14,566 nt of DNA, taken from assembly GCA_937894955.1 (NCBI GenBank), contig CALAXO010000099.1:1-14566 (forward strand), in the 5' to 3' direction. The notes beneath the pieces are model-generated. The model did not search any database. It saw only the letters and a program-made list of their open reading frames with translations, and was not told where the DNA came from. A program made the translations under genes and the position numbers. The stretch's first letter is position 1. Each line of letters begins with the position of its first letter. The DNA comes from an uncultured Clostridia bacterium. Its GTDB lineage: Bacteria > Bacillota > Clostridia > Christensenellales > CAG-138. Shown here piece by piece: positions 7,904 to 14,566 of the stretch.

Positions 7904-7974
7904 GCGTTCCGTGCGTGTAAGGCATCAATCAAATACATTGAATACACGGAGCCGTTCGAATTTCGACGCAGTCA

Positions 7975-9849
7975 TCAGCTCAATTCAAACATGCCTGTAT
8001 ACAGCTCGTAATATCGGCCCTTGCGGCGGAGCAGCTCTTCATGGTCGCCGCGTTCAATAATGCGGCCTTTTTCAAGCACCATAATGGCATTTGAATTGCG
8101 AACGGTGGAGAGTCGGTGCGCAATAACAAACACCGTTCTTCCTTCCATAAGGCTGTCCATGCCGCGTTCGATGAGCAGTTCGGTTCTTGTGTCGATGGAG
8201 CTTGTTGCCTCATCAAGAATGAGCACCTCGGGATTGGTAACGGCGGCTCGTGCAATTGCGATAAGCTGACGTTGGCCTTGTGACAGGTTTGCGCCGTCCG
8301 AAGTGAGCATTGTGTTATAACCTTTCGGCAGGTGAGAGATGAAGTAATGCGCATTTGCGATCTTTGCTGCCCGAATACATTCCTCATCCGTTGCATTCAG
8401 TTTGCCGTACCGAATGTTTTCCATAACCGTGCCGGTGAACAGGTGCGTATCCTGCAAAACCATGCCGAGTGTTTCGCGAAGGTCACGTTTTTTGATGCGG
8501 CGAACATCGATTCCGTCATAGGTGATTTCACCCTCGTTAACATCATAGAACCTGTTGATAAGGTTGGTTATCGTCGTTTTGCCGGCACCGGTGGAACCGA
8601 CAAACGCGATCTTCTGTCCGCGCTTTGCATAGAGGGAAACATCGTTCAAAACGTTCACCTTGCCGTCATAGCTGAAGGTAACGTCGTGCAGCTCAACCAT
8701 GCCCGCAAGCGGAATTTCAGTCACGGAATTGTTTGCTCCCGACTCGGTCCCGTTGGGAACGCGCCAGACTTTTTCGCCGTGTGCGTTCAAGCCGAGGGTA
8801 ACATCGCCGTCATCGATTTCTGGCGGAACATCCATAAGCTTAAACACGCGCTCCGCGCCCGCAAGCGCAAGCAGAACGAAATTGAACTGCTGCGAAATCT
8901 GCGATATGCGCTCTGCAAACTGCCGTATGTACTGCAAAAAAGCAATAAGCACGCTGCCGGAAGTCACAAGACCGAGAACACCGAGGGTGGTCGTTATCGA
9001 ATAGAAAATATGAGACAGGTTGTTCATTATCGGTCCCATGATATTGGCATAGGTATTTGCCTTTGTTGCTGCCGAACAGAATTCAATATTCAGCACATCA
9101 AATGCCTTCATGGATTCTTCCTCATGGTTAAAGGCCTTAACGACCTTCTGCCCCGCCATCATCTCTTCAATGTATCCGTTCACGGATGCAACGGCTTTTT
9201 GCTGACGGGCAAAATTCTTTCCGCTCTTTTTGCCGATGAATTTGACTGTAAAAAACACAACAAACCCCATAACAACAACGATTGCAAACAGCGAAACGGA
9301 AAGAATGAGCATCATGGCAACGATGCCGACGAGGGATATGCAGGAGATTATCAGCTGCGTGATGCTCTGGTGCAGAAGCTCGCGGATCGCGTCAATATCG
9401 TTTGTATAGTAACTCATGAGCTCGCCGTGCGTATGCGTGTCAAAATAGCTTATGGGGAGGTTTTGCATTTTGTCAAACATATCCTTGCGCAGGTCGCAAA
9501 GCACCGTTGCGGAGCATTTGAGCATCAGATAGTTTAAACAATAGTTGGTGAGAACACTGAGCACATACAGCCCCGCCATGCCGATAAGCAGAGCAAGGTA
9601 TTTTGCCTGTGCCGCATCGGGCGTGATGCTTGCCTCTTCCAACACAGCAACAAGGGGTTTCATCATGTAGCTTGCGGCAATTGTTGCAAGGGAATAGATT
9701 GCGATCATAATAACCGCAACAGTGAACATCCAGCGGCATTTGCCATAGTACTTAAGCAGCCTGCTCATTGTTTTGAACGGATTTGCAGGGCGGCCGTTGC
9801 CTGCAAACCGTGCAGCGGGGTTACCTCTTCCTACGGGCATTTTAGGCAT
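7975..9849 (-). CDS. Heterodimeric ABC exporter, subunit with canonical ATP-site residues (TM288/BmrD-like)
   Basis: The protein has 624 residues: a six-helix exporter transmembrane domain (about 35-330) fused to an ATPase domain (about 385-624). Visible ATPase motifs are Walker A GSTGAGKTT (418-426), Q-loop LQD (465-467), signature LSQGQ (522-526), Walker B VLILDE with catalytic E547, D-loop SSID (550-553) and switch His578. LSQGQ instead of LSGGQ together with an intact Glu and His is the pattern of the TM288-type partner. A linker of about 40 residues (343-385) is inserted between the domains, as in other clostridial members. The start at 9849 is chosen because GGAGG (9863-9859) lies 9 nt upstream; it overlaps the stop of the partner gene by 8 nt, so translation is probably coupled. 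The substrate is unknown: drug or lipid export is the family norm. It acts in the cytoplasmic membrane. Confidence 0.95.
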   Translation of the reverse strand: MPKMPVGRGNPAARFAGNGRPANPFKTMSRLLKYYGKCRWMFTVAVIMIAIYSLATIAASYMMKPLVAVLEEASITPDAAQAKYLALLIGMAGLYVLSVLTNYCLNYLMLKCSATVLCDLRKDMFDKMQNLPISYFDTHTHGELMSYYTNDIDAIRELLHQSITQLIISCISLVGIVAMMLILSVSLFAIVVVMGFVVFFTVKFIGKKSGKNFARQQKAVASVNGYIEEMMAGQKVVKAFNHEEESMKAFDVLNIEFCSAATKANTYANIMGPIMNNLSHIFYSITTTLGVLGLVTSGSVLIAFLQYIRQFAERISQISQQFNFVLLALAGAERVFKLMDVPPEIDDGDVTLGLNAHGEKVWRVPNGTESGANNSVTEIPLAGMVELHDVTFSYDGKVNVLNDVSLYAKRGQKIAFVGSTGAGKTTITNLINRFYDVNEGEITYDGIDVRRIKKRDLRETLGMVLQDTHLFTGTVMENIRYGKLNATDEECIRAAKIANAHYFISHLPKGYNTMLTSDGANLSQGQRQLIAIARAAVTNPEVLILDEATSSIDTRTELLIERGMDSLMEGRTVFVIAHRLSTVRNSNAIMVLEKGRIIERGDHEELLRRKGRYYELYTGMFELS

Positions 9850-11728
9850 TAGTGACCGCCTCCTTTCCTTTTGTGTCAGAGCTGCTGTTTCCGCCGGAGA
9901 CCGTTCCGCCTTCCTGCGGCAGTTCCTTGTTTTGAGACAGGTAAACTTCGCGGTAGATTTCGCTGCGCTGCATAAGCTCATCGTGAGTGCCGACATCTGA
10001 AATGCGTCCCTTATCCATAACGATTATCCTGTCGGAATACATTATGGAGGCTATGCGTTGAGCAATGATGAGCTTTGTTGTTCCGGGCAGACTTTCACGG
10101 AATGCGGCGCGGATGCTTTCGTCGGTGCGTGAATCGACTGCGCTTGTGGAGTCGTCAAGAATCAGGATTTTCGGATTTTTGAGCAGTGCGCGGGCAATGC
10201 AAAGCCTTTGCTTCTGTCCGCCGGAAACATTCACACCGCCCTGACCGAGATCCGTGTCGTATCCGTTCGGAAAGCTCATAATGAAATCATGCGCACATGC
10301 AAGACGGCAGGCGTGCTCAATCTGCTCATCCGTTGCGTCTTTGTTGCCCCAACGGAGATTGTCGCGAATCGTGCCGGAAAAAAGCATGTTCTTTTGAAGA
10401 ACCATTGATACGCTTTCGCGCAGTTCATACAGTGAGTAATCCTTAACATTCCTTCCGCCGACAAGCACTTCGCCCGAAAGGGCATCGTAAAAACGCGGAA
10501 TGAGCTGCATCAGGGTCGATTTTCCGTCACCGGTGCCGCCCACAACGCCGATGGTCTCACCGGCGCGAATGTGCAGGTTTATATCCGAAAGAGTGAGGTT
10601 GTCGCTTTTTCCGGAATAGCTGAAATCAACATGGCGGAATTCAATCTCACCGTTTTCGACTTTGAGCGTGCTGCCGTTGTCCGTAATGTCGGGAACTTCG
10701 TCAAGCACCTCGTTGATGCGCGTCACGGATTCGCGTGTCATGGTGAGCATCATGATGATCATTGCAACCATTGAAACGGAACCTACAACCTGGTTGGTGT
10801 AGGTCAACATGCTGACGAGTTCGCCTTTCGTAAGCGTTCCGGCAAACACCTGATTGCCGCCCATCAGCATCAGAATGACGGCGCAGGTCCACATAATGCC
10901 CATTTGAATCGCAGGCAGCAGGGAGAAAAGCTTCTGTGCGTAAATCTGGGCCTTTTTAAGGTCATCGGCTGAAGCGGCAAATTTTTTCTTTTCATAATCC
11001 TCGCGTGCAAAAGATTTTACAACGCGTGCAGCGACAAGATTTTCCTGAACGGAGGCGTTCATCTTATCGTATTTTTTCAGCATAACGCGGAAACGCGGCT
11101 TGCCTATCATTCCCATTGAAATGAGTGCGCAGAACATAATGGGCAGCGCAACAAGGAAAATGACCGAAAGCTCCGCATTTACGCGCAGAGCCATAACGGC
11201 CGCAAGCACCATCATGACCGGAGCACGCACAAATATGCGTATCATTTGCTGATAAAGATTCTGAACGTTGTTGATATCCGCTGTTGTGCGCATAACGAGG
11301 GAGGGCGTTGAGAATCTGTCCGTGTTTTTGAAAGAGAAAGACAGAATCTTTTCAAAAACTTTGCGGCGCAGGTTCTTTGCAAAACCCATGCTTGCAACCG
11401 CAGCCGTACGCGCGGCAAGCATGCCGAATGCAAGCGACAGCATTGCCGCAAGCACCATTATGCCGCCGAGAATAATCACGAATCGGGTTTTGTCGGCGAT
11501 AAGCTCTGCCGAAAAATACTTCCGAAGGGTGAAATCAGGCGAGCCGTAAAGCCCGCCGTCAACTATTGCCGCCATAAGGAGGGGGATAAAAACCTCCATC
11601 GTAACTTCAAGAACGATGAATATCGGCGTAAGAAACGAGGGCAGCCAATATCCCTTTGCGCAGGGCAGCAGGCTGCGAAAACCGCTGTTCTTAGCGCTTT
11701 TTTCAGTGCTTGTTTTTTTTGTTTTCAT
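9842..11728 (-). CDS. Heterodimeric ABC exporter, subunit with degenerate ATP-site residues (TM287/BmrC-like)
   Basis: The protein has 628 residues: a transmembrane domain (about 25-330, exporter type) fused to an ATPase domain (about 360-600). ATPase motifs are Walker A GGTGDGKST (397-405), Q-loop LQK (444-446), signature VSGGQ (501-505) and Walker B ILILDD, with Asp526 where the catalytic Glu normally stands and Gln557 where the switch His stands. This combination marks the TM287-like half of heterodimeric exporters, in which one of the two ATP sites hydrolyses poorly or not at all. The C-terminal tail (600-628) is Gly/Ser-rich and its codons supply the ribosome binding site of the next gene. 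The ATG at 11728 is the first possible start in frame (TAA and TGA codons lie just upstream), yet it has no nearby Shine-Dalgarno sequence; a short reading frame overlaps it instead. Confidence 0.95.
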   Translation of the reverse strand: MKTKKTSTEKSAKNSGFRSLLPCAKGYWLPSFLTPIFIVLEVTMEVFIPLLMAAIVDGGLYGSPDFTLRKYFSAELIADKTRFVIILGGIMVLAAMLSLAFGMLAARTAAVASMGFAKNLRRKVFEKILSFSFKNTDRFSTPSLVMRTTADINNVQNLYQQMIRIFVRAPVMMVLAAVMALRVNAELSVIFLVALPIMFCALISMGMIGKPRFRVMLKKYDKMNASVQENLVAARVVKSFAREDYEKKKFAASADDLKKAQIYAQKLFSLLPAIQMGIMWTCAVILMLMGGNQVFAGTLTKGELVSMLTYTNQVVGSVSMVAMIIMMLTMTRESVTRINEVLDEVPDITDNGSTLKVENGEIEFRHVDFSYSGKSDNLTLSDINLHIRAGETIGVVGGTGDGKSTLMQLIPRFYDALSGEVLVGGRNVKDYSLYELRESVSMVLQKNMLFSGTIRDNLRWGNKDATDEQIEHACRLACAHDFIMSFPNGYDTDLGQGGVNVSGGQKQRLCIARALLKNPKILILDDSTSAVDSRTDESIRAAFRESLPGTTKLIIAQRIASIMYSDRIIVMDKGRISDVGTHDELMQRSEIYREVYLSQNKELPQEGGTVSGGNSSSDTKGKEAVTNA

Positions 11729-11763
11729 AATACGTTGTTAAGTGCCGAATTGTCAGTGGGCAA
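11725..11763 (-). CDS. Possible 12-codon leader peptide coupled to the ABC exporter operon
   Basis: On the minus strand, GGAGG (11774-11770) stands 6 nt before TTG (11763-11761), which opens a frame reading MPTDNSALNNVL and stopping at TGA. That stop overlaps the ATG of the first ABC gene as ATGA. The ABC ATG has no ribosome binding site of its own at normal distance (CAACGTATT precedes it), whereas the good site lies about 41 nt upstream. The simplest reading is a leader peptide whose translation delivers ribosomes to the transporter start. TTG is a weak but accepted start codon. No homology can be assessed for so short a peptide. Confidence 0.42.
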   Translation of the reverse strand: MPTDNSALNNVL

Positions 11764-11794
11764 ACAATACCTCCAAACTTCCTTTAGTGACTGT

Positions 11795-11823
11795 ATTTTA
11801 ACATCATAAACAATATAATGCAA
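11795..11823 (-). promoter_or_regulatory. Sigma-A type promoter of the ABC exporter operon
   Basis: On the minus strand TTGCAT (11823-11818) and TAAAAT (11800-11795) are spaced by 17 bp, placing the transcript start near 11788. That leaves about 25 nt before the proposed leader peptide. The promoter begins just after the terminator of the AEC gene, so the ABC operon is an independent unit. Confidence 0.7.
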
Positions 11824-11846
11824 AGCTTTTCATCAAATGCCGTTCA

Positions 11847-11887
11847 CAAAACAAAAATACTGTCCGGCGGCATCGGTTGCCTGCCGG
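11847..11887 (-). terminator. Intrinsic terminator of the AEC permease gene
   Basis: On the minus strand the sequence 11887-11864 folds as CCGGC-(a)-GGCA, loop ACCGA, TGCC-GCCGG, a 9-bp stem with one bulged A. It is followed after four bases by TATTTTTGTTTT. It starts 13 nt beyond the stop codon of the permease gene and precedes the ABC promoter. Confidence 0.8.
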
Positions 11888-11899
11888 CGGGAAATGCCT

Positions 11900-12856
11900 T
11901 TATATCAAACCCACAGCATCCATAAGCAGCATAAGGAGAGGAACAAAGATGAAACAGCCGAGAGTCGTAAGGCTCATTCCGGCAGCAACGAACGATTCGT
12001 CCGCATCGTTTGCCGCTGCAACAACAACGGCCTGCGTCATAACGGGCATGGCGGATTCGATAACAAGAACTCCGCTCGGCATTCCGCTCAGACCGGAAAG
12101 TTTGCAGAGCACAAGCATGATGAGCGGCGCGGCGATAAAGCGCATTCCCATGACTGCAAACATGCAGCGGTCGGGCTTAAGGCTTTTAAACCCGTATTCG
12201 TACAGCGCATAACCGATATAAAACAGCGCGAGCGGCGTTACGATATTGCCCATATAGCCGGAGAGTTTAACAACGGACTGCGGCATTTTGACGCCGAGTG
12301 CCGCAAGCGGAAGGCAAACAGCAAGCGCAACCAGGGGTGGGGAAACGATTTTTTTAAGATTGTGAAAAAATCCGCCGCGCTTTTCACCTTCGCCGGAGCG
12401 AGAGATGAGATAATTCCCGATCGTCCAAAAAAGGGTGGTGTTGACAATGTAGAAGCACATCACGTACGGCACGGCTTCATCGCCGAAAAGCCCTGTGTTC
12501 ATAGGCAGTCCGACAAAAACTGAATTCGAAAAAGCACACATTGCGATAAAACCGCCGCGCCGTTTTGCCTCGGGTTTCAGCAGCTTTGCAAAAATAAAGC
12601 CGAGCAGAAGAGTTATAATCATGCTCAGCGCGGGCAAAAGAAACAGCAGTGCGGGATTTTGCAGTGCGTCAAGGTCGATTTTTCCGAACACGGTGTTCAC
12701 AACAAGGGAAGGCATACCCGCCGAAATAATAAGCTTGGTCATAAGCTTTTTGTGTTCGCGGCGCAGATAGCCGAGTTTGCCGAAAAGCCAGCCCACGGCG
12801 ACCATGAACATCACGATAAGCACGGCCGTAAGCGAATGAAATGTTGTTTCAAGCAT
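11900..12856 (-). CDS. AEC (auxin efflux carrier) family permease
   Basis: The protein has 318 residues and is almost wholly hydrophobic, with about ten predicted membrane helices in two groups separated by a hydrophilic loop near 150-170 (SRSGEGEKRGGFFHNLKK). Family signatures are the N-terminal half with KLGYL and KLIISAGMPSLV (41-52), the conserved SNSVFVGLPM (110-119) and, in the second half, ESAMPVMTQAVVVA (267-280) followed by the charged ND (283-284). AEC carriers in bacteria move organic acids or amino-acid-like substrates; the name auxin is historical. The substrate here cannot be deduced. The start at 12856 has a weak AAGG-type site about 8 nt upstream. No convincing promoter is visible directly upstream; the gene may depend on transcription coming through the structured element at 12921-13014 from the DUF1015 gene. 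A terminator follows the gene. Confidence 0.93.
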   Translation of the reverse strand: MLETTFHSLTAVLIVMFMVAVGWLFGKLGYLRREHKKLMTKLIISAGMPSLVVNTVFGKIDLDALQNPALLFLLPALSMIITLLLGFIFAKLLKPEAKRRGGFIAMCAFSNSVFVGLPMNTGLFGDEAVPYVMCFYIVNTTLFWTIGNYLISRSGEGEKRGGFFHNLKKIVSPPLVALAVCLPLAALGVKMPQSVVKLSGYMGNIVTPLALFYIGYALYEYGFKSLKPDRCMFAVMGMRFIAAPLIMLVLCKLSGLSGMPSGVLVIESAMPVMTQAVVVAAANDADESFVAAGMSLTTLGCFIFVPLLMLLMDAVGLI

Positions 12857-12920
12857 TGTTTGTTACCTTGCCTTTGACAGAATATTTGGCAGAAAGTTTT
12901 TTTAATTAATACGAAGAAAA

Positions 12921-13014
12921 CCTGCAAACGGAGCATTCCGTGAAGCAGCGCCTCACAAAACGCTCCGTAAATCGGGTCCAATATGAATCGGTCTTCGGTT
13001 CAGCCGTTTGCAGG
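12921..13014 (-). ncRNA. Candidate structured RNA or complex terminator between the DUF1015 and AEC genes
   Basis: On the minus strand the 11-base CCTGCAAACGG (13014-13004) is perfectly complementary to CCGTTTGCAGG (12931-12921), which is followed by TTTTCTTCGT. The roughly 72-nt interior is itself foldable: TGAACCG-aagac-CGATTCA (13002-12984, one mismatch) and GTGAGGC-gct-GCTTCAC (12956-12940, one G-U pair). The latter is enclosed by ACGGAGC (12968-12962) pairing with GCTCCGT (12934-12928). This last stem shares the bases CCGT with the outer stem, so the two compete at full length, or coexist as a three-way junction if the outer stem shortens. The outer stem plus U-rich tail would act as a terminator for the DUF1015 transcript. 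I do not recognise a known RNA family. Confidence 0.5.
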
Positions 13015-13050
13015 CTCCGAAACTCGAGCATTTAACTCAAAGCGCAGGTT

Positions 13051-14388
13051 TTACTTGCAGATCTTCCTGCATTCGAGGTAATACCTCTTTTCATGTGCTT
13101 CGCCCATTGAGAAAGTCTTGCGGGGCAGTGCGCCGTCAAAAACAACGGTGCGGAAGAATGCGCTCTTTTCCATGGGGGGAAGCAGGAAGCCGATGTTGCC
13201 GTGCTTGCTGCCGAGGTCGTTCACAACGTCTGCACCATGGATATAGTCGATAGTCGCGCCTTCGGTTGCTTTAAGAACAACGTCAAGAGCGTTTTGAAGC
13301 GTGCCGACTTCAAGCTGTGCATTGGGTTTTGCAACAACAATAAGTCCTTTGCCGTTCTCGGTAATGACGGGAATAACGTGCGCGCCCTTGGGAGCGGCCT
13401 TCTCCGCCTTTTCCATGCAGCATTCGCAGTCATAGAAGTTGATTTCGCATTCGCCGTTGTTCTGCTCCGCAAGCTTTGCCTTCAGTGCTTCAAGGAATGC
13501 GGGAACATGAACGTTGAAAACGACCCTGTGGATCGGTTCGAAAACGATGCCGTCATCGTGAACGTTTTCAAGCTCAACAAGTGCAAAGCGTGCGGGGTGA
13601 TCCGCCTGCTCTTCGGGGGTGAGGGTGGCCTTGACTTTTTCCCAATTTGCTTTTGCGGTTGCAAAGCTGTGGTTGCCGTCGCCCATTGCAAACAGCAGGG
13701 GAGGCATTTCGGTGCCGTACTTGTTGGGGTCAACAAGTGCGTTCAGCGCGGAAATAACACCCTCGATCATGCTTTCATCGTTGACGAACCAGCCTTCAAT
13801 GTGTCCGCCGTTCTGCATAAGGTCGAAATCGTAGAGCTTTTCACTGTTCTGAAGCTTTTCCGCAAGGGGTTCGATAACGGTTTTCTTTTCATCGTCGATA
13901 AGAACAAGAATATGGGGCAGCTCAAGCAGTGCGCCGTCGCGAATCTTCAGGCGGGGCGGGATGCGCTCAACGATCGTGCCCTCGGTTGCGCGGATAAGGG
14001 TCGTTGAACCCTTGGAGTAGTCATAGCACTCGAGATCCAGTGCAACAACAAGTCCGCTGCGGGTGTTGCCGCCGACGCTGCGGCGCGTGAAAACGAAACC
14101 TTCGCCAAGATTTTGAAGGATGCCGTTGTCGATATAGTCGTGCATTGCCTTGCGGATTGCGGCAATTTTTTCGGTTTCGCCGGGCTTTTCAAGATAAATC
14201 TCCGGAAGCATAAGGCGCAGGGTGGACGGAGCATCGCCGACGATCTCTTCGCATTTGTTCCAATAGTCGGGCTGGGAAGTGTACTGGTCGCACGCAACGC
14301 ATGCCCATTTGGTAAGGTCAACATTCTTTGCGGGCATCAGGATTTCGGGAACCATGATACCGATATTGTTCTTGAATTTCGGGTTCAT
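13051..14388 (-). CDS. DUF1015 family protein, function unknown
   Basis: The protein has 445 residues. The start at 14388 has GGAGG 10 nt upstream (minus strand); an ATG at 14436 would add 16 residues without a comparable site. The family (DUF1015, PF06245) is recognised from the overall plan: an N-terminal WACVACDQYTSQPDYW (28-43), the central GDGNHSFATAK (236-246), corresponding to the ADGHHR-type motif of other members, and the C-terminal LPRKTFSMGEAHEKRYYLECR (421-441). It appears soluble, without membrane segments. The conserved Gly-Asp-Gly-Asn-His cluster suggests a catalytic or metal site, but no reaction is established to my knowledge. A cysteine cluster, CECC, lies at 321-324. The gene has its own promoter and a structured element 37 nt after its stop codon. 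In other Clostridia I recall such genes near serine biosynthesis genes, but nothing in this window tests that. Confidence 0.9.
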   Translation of the reverse strand: MNPKFKNNIGIMVPEILMPAKNVDLTKWACVACDQYTSQPDYWNKCEEIVGDAPSTLRLMLPEIYLEKPGETEKIAAIRKAMHDYIDNGILQNLGEGFVFTRRSVGGNTRSGLVVALDLECYDYSKGSTTLIRATEGTIVERIPPRLKIRDGALLELPHILVLIDDEKKTVIEPLAEKLQNSEKLYDFDLMQNGGHIEGWFVNDESMIEGVISALNALVDPNKYGTEMPPLLFAMGDGNHSFATAKANWEKVKATLTPEEQADHPARFALVELENVHDDGIVFEPIHRVVFNVHVPAFLEALKAKLAEQNNGECEINFYDCECCMEKAEKAAPKGAHVIPVITENGKGLIVVAKPNAQLEVGTLQNALDVVLKATEGATIDYIHGADVVNDLGSKHGNIGFLLPPMEKSAFFRTVVFDGALPRKTFSMGEAHEKRYYLECRKICK

Positions 14389-14413
14389 TGAAGTAATTCC
14401 TCCGTGATTTAAT

Positions 14414-14440
14414 GAATGCTTTGCGCATTCCGTCATTCAT
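14414..14440 (-). promoter_or_regulatory. Hairpin in the 5' leader of the DUF1015 gene
   Basis: On the minus strand GAATGC (14430-14425), loop gcaaa, GCATTC (14419-14414) forms a 6-bp stem. An upstream ATGAATG (14440-14434) could instead pair with CATTCAT (14418-14412). The element sits at the expected transcript 5' end, between the -10 box and the ribosome binding site. It could protect the transcript end or modulate translation, but it may be incidental. Confidence 0.35.
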
Positions 14441-14444
14441 GCCA

Positions 14445-14473
14445 ATTTTACAACACTTTTCCTTTTTTGGCAA
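14445..14473 (-). promoter_or_regulatory. Sigma-A type promoter of the DUF1015 gene
   Basis: On the minus strand TTGCCA (14473-14468) and TAAAAT (14450-14445) are separated by exactly 17 bp. Transcription would start near 14438, about 50 nt before the start codon at 14388. Confidence 0.75.
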
Positions 14474-14511
14474 CGGTTTAAACGCTTTTTTTCAAATATA
14501 TGCCGCATGGC

Positions 14512-14551
14512 AAAACACCCCCGCCGGGTATTGCCCGGGCAGGGGTGTTTT
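14512..14551. terminator. Strong bidirectional intrinsic terminator at the right edge
   Basis: AAAACACCCC (14512-14521) pairs with GGGGTGTTTT (14542-14551), and the interior adds CCGGG-tattg-CCCGG with small bulges. The arms give a U-rich end on either strand. It isolates the DUF1015 promoter from whatever lies to the right of the window; the gene it primarily serves is outside the window. Confidence 0.85.
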
Positions 14552-14566
14552 ATTCGGAAAAAGAAA

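Noticed and set aside
7914..7948. CGTGTA / TACACG inverted repeat after the ABC operon
   Set aside because: A 6-bp stem with a loop of more than 20 nt and no T-tract; the nearby 12-bp terminator explains the region.
8332..9537. A 401-codon plus-strand open frame lying inside the minus-strand ABC gene
   Set aside because: It is entirely antisense to a well-recognised ABC exporter. The translation is rich in His, Cys and Arg with no recognisable domain, as expected from a mirrored coding bias, and no ribosome binding site or promoter precedes it.
9782..9807. Inverted repeat TTTGCAGG / CCTGCAAA with a 10-nt loop near the start of the second ABC gene, sharing bases with the 12921-13014 element
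   Set aside because: It lies in coding sequence (RFAGNGRPANPFK), has no T-tract, and the shared 8-mer is a common Leu-Gln or Pro-Ala codon string in this genome, so chance similarity is likely.
11837..12523. A 228-codon plus-strand open frame across the AEC gene and its terminator
   Set aside because: It is antisense to the permease and runs through its terminator hairpin; the translation is His/Lys/Arg-rich without a fold signature.
12879..12884. TATTCT as a -10 box for the AEC gene (minus strand)
   Set aside because: No acceptable -35 hexamer lies 16-18 bp upstream; only an A/T-rich run is present there.
13201..14007. A 268-codon plus-strand open frame inside the DUF1015 gene
   Set aside because: It is antisense to a conserved protein; its repetitive Val, Phe, Cys and Asn-rich translation reflects the complementary codon pattern rather than a real protein.

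Overview
The window looks like ordinary chromosomal DNA of a low-to-mid GC Firmicute, most likely an uncultured or gut-type Clostridia (Oscillospiraceae/Ruminococcaceae-like). This is inferred from strong GGAGG ribosome binding sites, sigma-A-type promoters, compact intrinsic terminators, an Hsp33 next to a small methyltransferase, a TM287/288- or BmrCD-like ABC exporter pair and a DUF1015 protein. By eye the base composition is close to half GC. I see no rRNA, tRNA, CRISPR array, insertion sequence, integrase or phage gene.

Layout. (1) 1-381, plus: the 3' end of rmuC, cut by the window edge. (2) 410-2188, minus: a two-domain family-2 glycosyltransferase-like protein convergent with rmuC, whose expected active-site motifs are largely lost; three small hairpins lie just upstream of it. 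(3) 2463-6557 and on to 7768, plus: a probable four-gene operon driven from a near-consensus promoter. It encodes a class I SAM methyltransferase, the redox chaperone Hsp33 (hslO), a cysteine-rich TPR protein of unknown function and a THUMP-domain RNA methyltransferase (RlmL/YpsC type). A perfect 12-bp bidirectional terminator (7861-7898) ends it. (4) 7975-11728, minus: two overlapping genes for a heterodimeric ABC exporter with one degenerate ATP site, with their own promoter and a possible 12-codon leader peptide that overlaps the first gene by ATGA. (5) 11900-12856, minus: an AEC-family permease with its own terminator. (6) 13051-14388, minus: a DUF1015 protein with a clear promoter. Between (6) and (5) lies a roughly 94-nt element with nested and competing stems. 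(7) A strong bidirectional terminator at 14512-14551 closes the right edge.

Functional reading. The plus-strand operon combines oxidative-stress proteostasis (Hsp33) with RNA modification (THUMP methyltransferase) plus two less defined partners, so it is plausibly a translation/protein quality unit. The minus-strand half is transport (drug/lipid-type ABC exporter, AEC carrier) plus a conserved protein of unknown role. No wholly new multi-gene system is evident. The best leads are the leader-peptide arrangement before the ABC exporter, the structured element between the DUF1015 and AEC genes, the motif-degenerate glycosyltransferase and the unassigned TPR protein in the Hsp33 operon.
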